Part shown: positions 11,905 through 15,006 of the stretch, one piece after another
How positions within the stretch are numbered: position 1 is the first letter of the stretch
How the letters are laid out: every line of letters begins with the position of its first letter
Source: JBKHHU01 sp046539045
Lineage (GTDB): Bacteria; Planctomycetota; Phycisphaerae; SM23-33
Reading direction: 5' to 3'
Length of the DNA: 15,006 nucleotides
NCBI GenBank assembly: GCA_046539045.1
Contig: JBKHHU010000068.1
Coordinates: 1-15,006, forward strand
Made by a program: the position numbers and the translations under genes
Notes under the pieces: generated by a model
What the model was told of the DNA's origin: nothing
Database searches by the model: none
Seen by the model: only the letters and a program-made list of their open reading frames with translations

Positions 11905-13272
11905 TTAACGAATCAGCGAATCCGCCACGGCTTTGACGCGGTCGACCAGCTCCTGGGCCTCATCGGCGTCCGGGGCTTCGGCGAAGATCCGCATGATCGG
12001 TTCGGTATTCGAGGCCCGCACGCAGAGCCACGCGCTGGGCAGGTCGATCCGCAGGCCGTCGGCGTCGTTGAAGGTGACATCGTCGCGACCCTCGAACATC
12101 TTCCGCGTCTCCGCGGCTACGCTGTCAGCCAGCCCGGCAGGGCAGGGCATCTTCGTCTTCACCAGCGTATAGCTGGGAATCTCCGTCGCCAGTTGGCTGA
12201 GCGTCTTGCCGGTGTCGGCAAGGTACTGCAGGATCATCGCCATCCCGACCAGGCTGTCCCGCACCGGTACCACGCGCGGGTCGATGACCCCGCCGTTGCC
12301 CTCGCCACCGAACGGGCACCCGTTGGCTTCCATCGCTTCGACCACGTTCGCTTCCCCGGTCGGAGAGCGGAACACCTTGGTCCCCGCGCGCCCGGCCAGG
12401 TCGTCCACCATCCGGCTCGTGGCCAGGTTCGTGGCGATATCCACCTTCTCGCGGTTCAGCACGTACGCCGTCGTCAGCGCCAGGGTGTACTCCTCGCCGA
12501 TGAACATCCCGTTCTCATCGACCAGCACCAGCCGGTCGGCGTCCGGGTCCTGGGCGAACCCGACCACCGCGCCGGACTCCGCTACCGCCTTGCACAGCCC
12601 GCCGAGATTCTCCTCGATCGGTTCGGGAACGTGGGCGAAATCGCCCGTCGGCTCGCCGTTGAGATGCACGACCTCGCAGCCGAGACGCTCCAGCAGCATC
12701 GGCGTGACGGTGCACCCCGCGCCGTTGATGCTGTCGACAACCACCTTGAACTTCCGGGCTTTGATCGCGTCGACGTCCACGATATCGCAGGTCGCGGCGA
12801 TGTGCTTTTCGTGAGTGGTATCGTCGGCTGTCTCGGTTCCGCATTCGGTCGCGGGGACGAAGCTGAACTGTTTGGCCTCCCAGATGCCCTTGAGTCGGGC
12901 CGCTTCGGTCGCCCGCAGGCCGGGCCCGGACGGTTGGAGGAACTTGATGCCGTTGTAGGCAGGTGGGTTGTGCGATGCGGTGATGATCACCCCGCCGTCG
13001 GCGTTGAGCTTCCGCGTCATCAGCGCCACGCCCGGGGTGGTCACCACGCCCAGGTCGACCACGCTGACGCCCGTGGCCATCAGCCCCGCCGCGACGGACG
13101 CCCGGACCATCGCGCCCGACGGACGCGTGTCCCGCCCGATCACCACGGTGGTGCCCGCGCCGAGCATCGTCCCGAACGCGCATCCGAACTCGCAGGCGAT
13201 CTGCGGGGTCAGGGTCTTCCCGATCGTCCCGCGAACGCCTGAAACGCTTACCATCAATCGATCAACGGCCAT
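11905..13272 (-). CDS. glmM: GlmM-like phosphoglucosamine mutase (alpha-D-phosphohexomutase)
   Basis: 455 residues with all four domains of the phosphohexomutase superfamily. The phosphoserine loop is TASHNP (S100), the Mg-binding loop DPDADR (242-247), the sugar-binding loop GEGNGG (323-328) and the phosphate-binding loop RASNTEP (419-425). The N-terminal SGVRGTIG is also typical. The likely reaction is glucosamine-6-phosphate to glucosamine-1-phosphate for UDP-GlcNAc, hence envelope polysaccharide; GEGNGG in place of the usual GE(M/E)SGH leaves phosphomanno- or phosphoglucomutase activity possible. The start is clear: AAGGAGG (plus 13278-13284) lies five bases before the ATG. It is separated from xerC by 146 nt. 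Confidence 0.88.
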   Translation of the reverse strand: MAVDRLMVSVSGVRGTIGKTLTPQIACEFGCAFGTMLGAGTTVVIGRDTRPSGAMVRASVAAGLMATGVSVVDLGVVTTPGVALMTRKLNADGGVIITASHNPPAYNGIKFLQPSGPGLRATEAARLKGIWEAKQFSFVPATECGTETADDTTHEKHIAATCDIVDVDAIKARKFKVVVDSINGAGCTVTPMLLERLGCEVVHLNGEPTGDFAHVPEPIEENLGGLCKAVAESGAVVGFAQDPDADRLVLVDENGMFIGEEYTLALTTAYVLNREKVDIATNLATSRMVDDLAGRAGTKVFRSPTGEANVVEAMEANGCPFGGEGNGGVIDPRVVPVRDSLVGMAMILQYLADTGKTLSQLATEIPSYTLVKTKMPCPAGLADSVAAETRKMFEGRDDVTFNDADGLRIDLPSAWLCVRASNTEPIMRIFAEAPDADEAQELVDRVKAVADSLIR

Positions 13273-13286
13273 GAGGGCCTCCTTCT

Positions 13287-13292
13287 ACTATA
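13287..13292 (-). promoter_or_regulatory. Possible -10 element of glmM
   Basis: TATAGT on the minus strand lies just before the Shine-Dalgarno of glmM, so the transcript would have a leader of only about a dozen bases. No good -35 is visible 16-18 bp upstream. Confidence 0.3.
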
Positions 13293-13418
13293 TGGGTACA
13301 GGAGGAATTATCGGCGAACGGCCCGATATTTCAACAACCCGCCCGGGCCCAATCGGTATTGCAGGGGGCTGGAGGGCTTTCGCCCGCACACCGGCAGTGG
13401 TCCTTTCGAGACTCGCAT

Positions 13419-14393
13419 TCAGCGTTGGCCGGCGAGGGGGTGGGCTTTGTCGTAGACGTCTTTAAGCCGGGCCGTGGTCAGGTGTGTGTAGATCTGCGTG
13501 GTGGAGAGGCTCTCATGGCCGAGCATTTCCTGAACGCTTCGCAGGTCGGCTCCCGCGTTGAGCATGTGGGTGGCGAAGCTGTGCCTGAGCGTATGCGGGC
13601 TGACGGCGGTGGATATGCCGACGGCCTGGAGGTGCTTGTCGAGGTTCCGGCGGATCGACCGGTCCGAGAGGCGGTTCCCGTGCTTATTGATGAACAGGGG
13701 GCCCTTGTTGCGTCGTCGGTCGGTGCCGAAGCGGACGTCCAGATAGGCGTCGATGGCCTCGACGGCTTTGCCTCCCAGCGGGACGATGCGTTCCTTCTTG
13801 CCCTTGCCGCGAATGCGGAGTGCGCCGGCGAATTCGTCCAGATCTTCCAGATTCAGCGCGACCAGCTCGCTGATCCGCAGCCCGGCCGAATAGATGGTTT
13901 CCAGGATGGCCCGGTCCCGCGAGCCCAGAAGCGTATGCGGGTCCGGGGCGGTCAGAAGCGCTTCGACCTGTTCGGTGTCGAGGCACTGGGGCAGCTTCTT
14001 GTCCTGCTTGGGCGTGCGGACGACGCTCACCGGAGACGCCTCCAGCCGCCCATCCCGAACGAGATACTTGTAGAAGCTCCGTAGCGTCGCGAGCTTGCGG
14101 GCGACGGTCGACTTGCTGTAGCCGCTGGTTCGAAGCATCGCAAGATAGGCCCGGACCTCGGTGGGCGAAATCGCCGGCAGCAGCTCTTCCAGTTCGTCCA
14201 GCGGCAAATCGGCCTCTTCCGGAAGGTCATCGGTGTGCAGTTCGGCGCTCAACTCGTCCAGCGCGTTCATCCCGCACAGGAAGCGGCAGAAGTGGGTCAG
14301 ATCGCCGGAATAGGAGCGGATGGTGTGGGCGGAGAAGTTTCGTTCCGCTTCGAGATAGTTGAAGAATCGTTCAAATAGGTGCAGTTCGAGCAT
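13419..14393 (-). CDS. XerC/XerD-type tyrosine recombinase
   Basis: 324 residues. N-terminal SAM-like core-binding domain (FNYLEAERNFSAHTIRSY ... STVARKLATLRSFYKYLVRDG) and C-terminal catalytic domain. The catalytic set is complete: R173 (AGLRISEL), K197 (RGKGKKER), H267 and R270 (PHTLRHSFATH), H293 (LGHESLS) and Y302 (IYTH). It would resolve chromosome dimers at dif; a solitary XerC-like gene among housekeeping genes fits that better than a phage integrase. Residues about 41-78 form an acidic insertion (HTDDLPEEADLPLDELEELL) inside the core-binding domain that typical XerC/D of about 300 residues lack. The gene is 78 nt after the small gene upstream. I cannot tell XerC from XerD by eye. Confidence 0.92.
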   Translation of the reverse strand: MLELHLFERFFNYLEAERNFSAHTIRSYSGDLTHFCRFLCGMNALDELSAELHTDDLPEEADLPLDELEELLPAISPTEVRAYLAMLRTSGYSKSTVARKLATLRSFYKYLVRDGRLEASPVSVVRTPKQDKKLPQCLDTEQVEALLTAPDPHTLLGSRDRAILETIYSAGLRISELVALNLEDLDEFAGALRIRGKGKKERIVPLGGKAVEAIDAYLDVRFGTDRRRNKGPLFINKHGNRLSDRSIRRNLDKHLQAVGISTAVSPHTLRHSFATHMLNAGADLRSVQEMLGHESLSTTQIYTHLTTARLKDVYDKAHPLAGQR

Positions 14394-14471
14394 GTCACCA
14401 TCCGTGGTGCAGCCGCCTGGTTGTCACCGGTCTTTACGGCGCAAACAATCGTGCCGGTCGGGTGGACGGTC

Positions 14472-14693
14472 TCAGCGAGTGGGCTCTTCCGGGCTGAGGG
14501 CCCGGCAGCAGTCTGCCGCGGCGTACTGGGTTACCTGGAAGCTGAGGGTGGCTGCGTCAAGCCAGTCCAGTGCGCATCGTCCGTCGTCGGCCAGTCGCAT
14601 GATCTCTTCGACGATCTCGTCTTCGCGTCCGGCTGCGTAGCGGAAGATATACTTGTGCCCGTCCTTGTTGAGATTGATCGTTCTCGCCGTCAT
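14472..14693 (-). CDS. Small conserved-looking protein of unknown function
   Basis: 73 residues, not recognised as any named family. It has a beta-type start (RTINLNKDGHKYIFRYAAG), an amphipathic helix (EDEIVEEIMRLADDGRC) and a second helical stretch (DWLDAATLSFQVTQYAAADCCRAL), with no signal peptide or membrane helix, so it is probably cytoplasmic. The start at 14693 is chosen because AAGGA lies six bases upstream; an ATG at 14711 is in frame but unsupported. Codon use resembles its neighbours. It precedes xerC by 78 nt in the same direction and is divergent from tatC. That this is a lineage-specific planctomycete protein is my inference from its style. Confidence 0.72.
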   Translation of the reverse strand: MTARTINLNKDGHKYIFRYAAGREDEIVEEIMRLADDGRCALDWLDAATLSFQVTQYAAADCCRALSPEEPTR

Positions 14694-14729
14694 CGTTGAT
14701 CCTTCGACCACATCGGAAACCGGTCTTGA

Positions 14730-14735
14730 TTTATA
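14730..14735 (-). promoter_or_regulatory. Possible -10 of the small gene, beside a 10-bp palindrome
   Basis: TATAAA (minus strand) lies 36 nt before the start codon. A perfect palindrome GGACGCGTCC (14742-14751) sits in the would-be spacer and could be an operator. No convincing -35 is seen. Confidence 0.4.
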
Positions 14736-14861
14736 CGCACTGGACGCGTCCTCTGGGTGGGGCGTCCTGGTTACTTATCGGACTATTGCGGTTGAATCTG
14801 TAGCAAAGTCGGCTTTGGCGGATGATTTTTCGATCTGCTTTCGCCCCGGAAACGTCTTGAG

Positions 14862-14867
14862 TATACT
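14862..14867 (+). promoter_or_regulatory. Possible -10 of tatC
   Basis: TATACT (five of six -10 bases) lies 12 nt before the ATG at 14880, so the mRNA would be nearly leaderless from that ATG or have a leader of about 70 nt to the ATG at 14943. The -35 region is poor. Confidence 0.4.
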
Positions 14868-14879
14868 GCCTTTGCAGGC

Positions 14880-15006
14880 ATGACCGATTTGCAGACACAC
14901 GACAGCGTCGACAGGGACGCCTCGGTCGACGAGGAAGGGCGGATGACGCTCGGCGAGCACCTGGAGGAACTCCGGTGGAGGCTCATCTATGCGCTGATCG
15001 GTCTGG
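14880..15006 (+). CDS. tatC: Sec-independent translocase TatC, N-terminal fragment
   Basis: Only the first 42 residues lie in the window. MTLGEHLEEL then RWRLIYALIGL is the conserved cytoplasmic N-terminus and start of helix 1 of TatC, the receptor of the twin-arginine export system in the inner membrane. Two starts are possible: ATG 14880, which adds an acidic 21-residue stretch (TDLQTHDSVDRDASVDEEGR) but has no proper ribosome site, and ATG 14943, with AGGA (14932-14935) seven bases upstream. The second gives an N-terminus of the usual TatC length. Being cut by the window end, nothing can be said about its integrity. Confidence 0.85.
   Translation, partial: MTDLQTHDSVDRDASVDEEGRMTLGEHLEELRWRLIYALIGL

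Noticed and set aside
11884..13242. 452-codon plus-strand open frame
   Set aside because: Shadow of glmM; composition is His/Arg/Asp-rich without any domain.
13419..14393. Phage or integrative-element integrase
   Set aside because: The gene is surrounded by housekeeping genes, no tRNA or att-like direct repeats are seen, and the protein is Xer-like.

Overview
This is a GC-rich bacterial chromosomal window with a housekeeping and regulatory character. I see no phage, plasmid, CRISPR or rRNA/tRNA genes. The gene content points to Planctomycetota, probably a Phycisphaerae-like lineage: a class II photolyase, a RsbU-type phosphatase, an ECF sigma / anti-sigma pair of planctomycete style, and long intergenic stretches of short palindromes and interspersed repeats. 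The assignment is inference from protein style, not a database result.

Layout. 1-973 (minus): 5' part of a class II CPD photolyase that runs off the left edge. 1093-5078 (plus): a membrane-bound HAMP-SpoIIE serine phosphatase, a PpiC/SurA-type lipoprotein foldase and an AlaC-like aminotransferase, the last two 13 nt apart. 5332-8621 (minus, so read right to left): rlmN, an ECF sigma factor, an anti-sigma factor with a duplicated sigma-binding domain, and a secreted helical DUF3106-like protein. 8622-9929: about 1.3 kb without a convincing gene, filled with copies of a roughly 120-bp interspersed repeat and many small perfect hairpins. 9930-11449 (minus): an M48 metallopeptidase overlapping a nucleoside-deoxyribosyltransferase-like protein by 4 nt. 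11450-11904: noncoding, with more hairpins. 11905-14693 (minus): a small uncharacterised protein, a XerC/D tyrosine recombinase and a GlmM-type phosphohexomutase. 14880-end (plus): the start of tatC.

The most coherent system is the rlmN - sigma - anti-sigma - secreted-protein block. It looks like a trans-envelope signalling module. The sigma factor appears to begin at a non-canonical AUC codon with a Lys/Ala-rich N-terminal extension. The anti-sigma factor carries two tandem RseA-like domains without a zinc motif, one membrane helix and an extracytoplasmic tail with a repeated acidic/hydrophobic motif. The secreted DUF3106-like protein is a natural candidate to interact with that tail. A sigma-E-like promoter match lies in the 192-nt gap before the anti-sigma gene, suggesting feedback control. 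Elsewhere the PpiC foldase, the M48 peptidase and TatC also serve the cell envelope, but they are not physically linked to this module.
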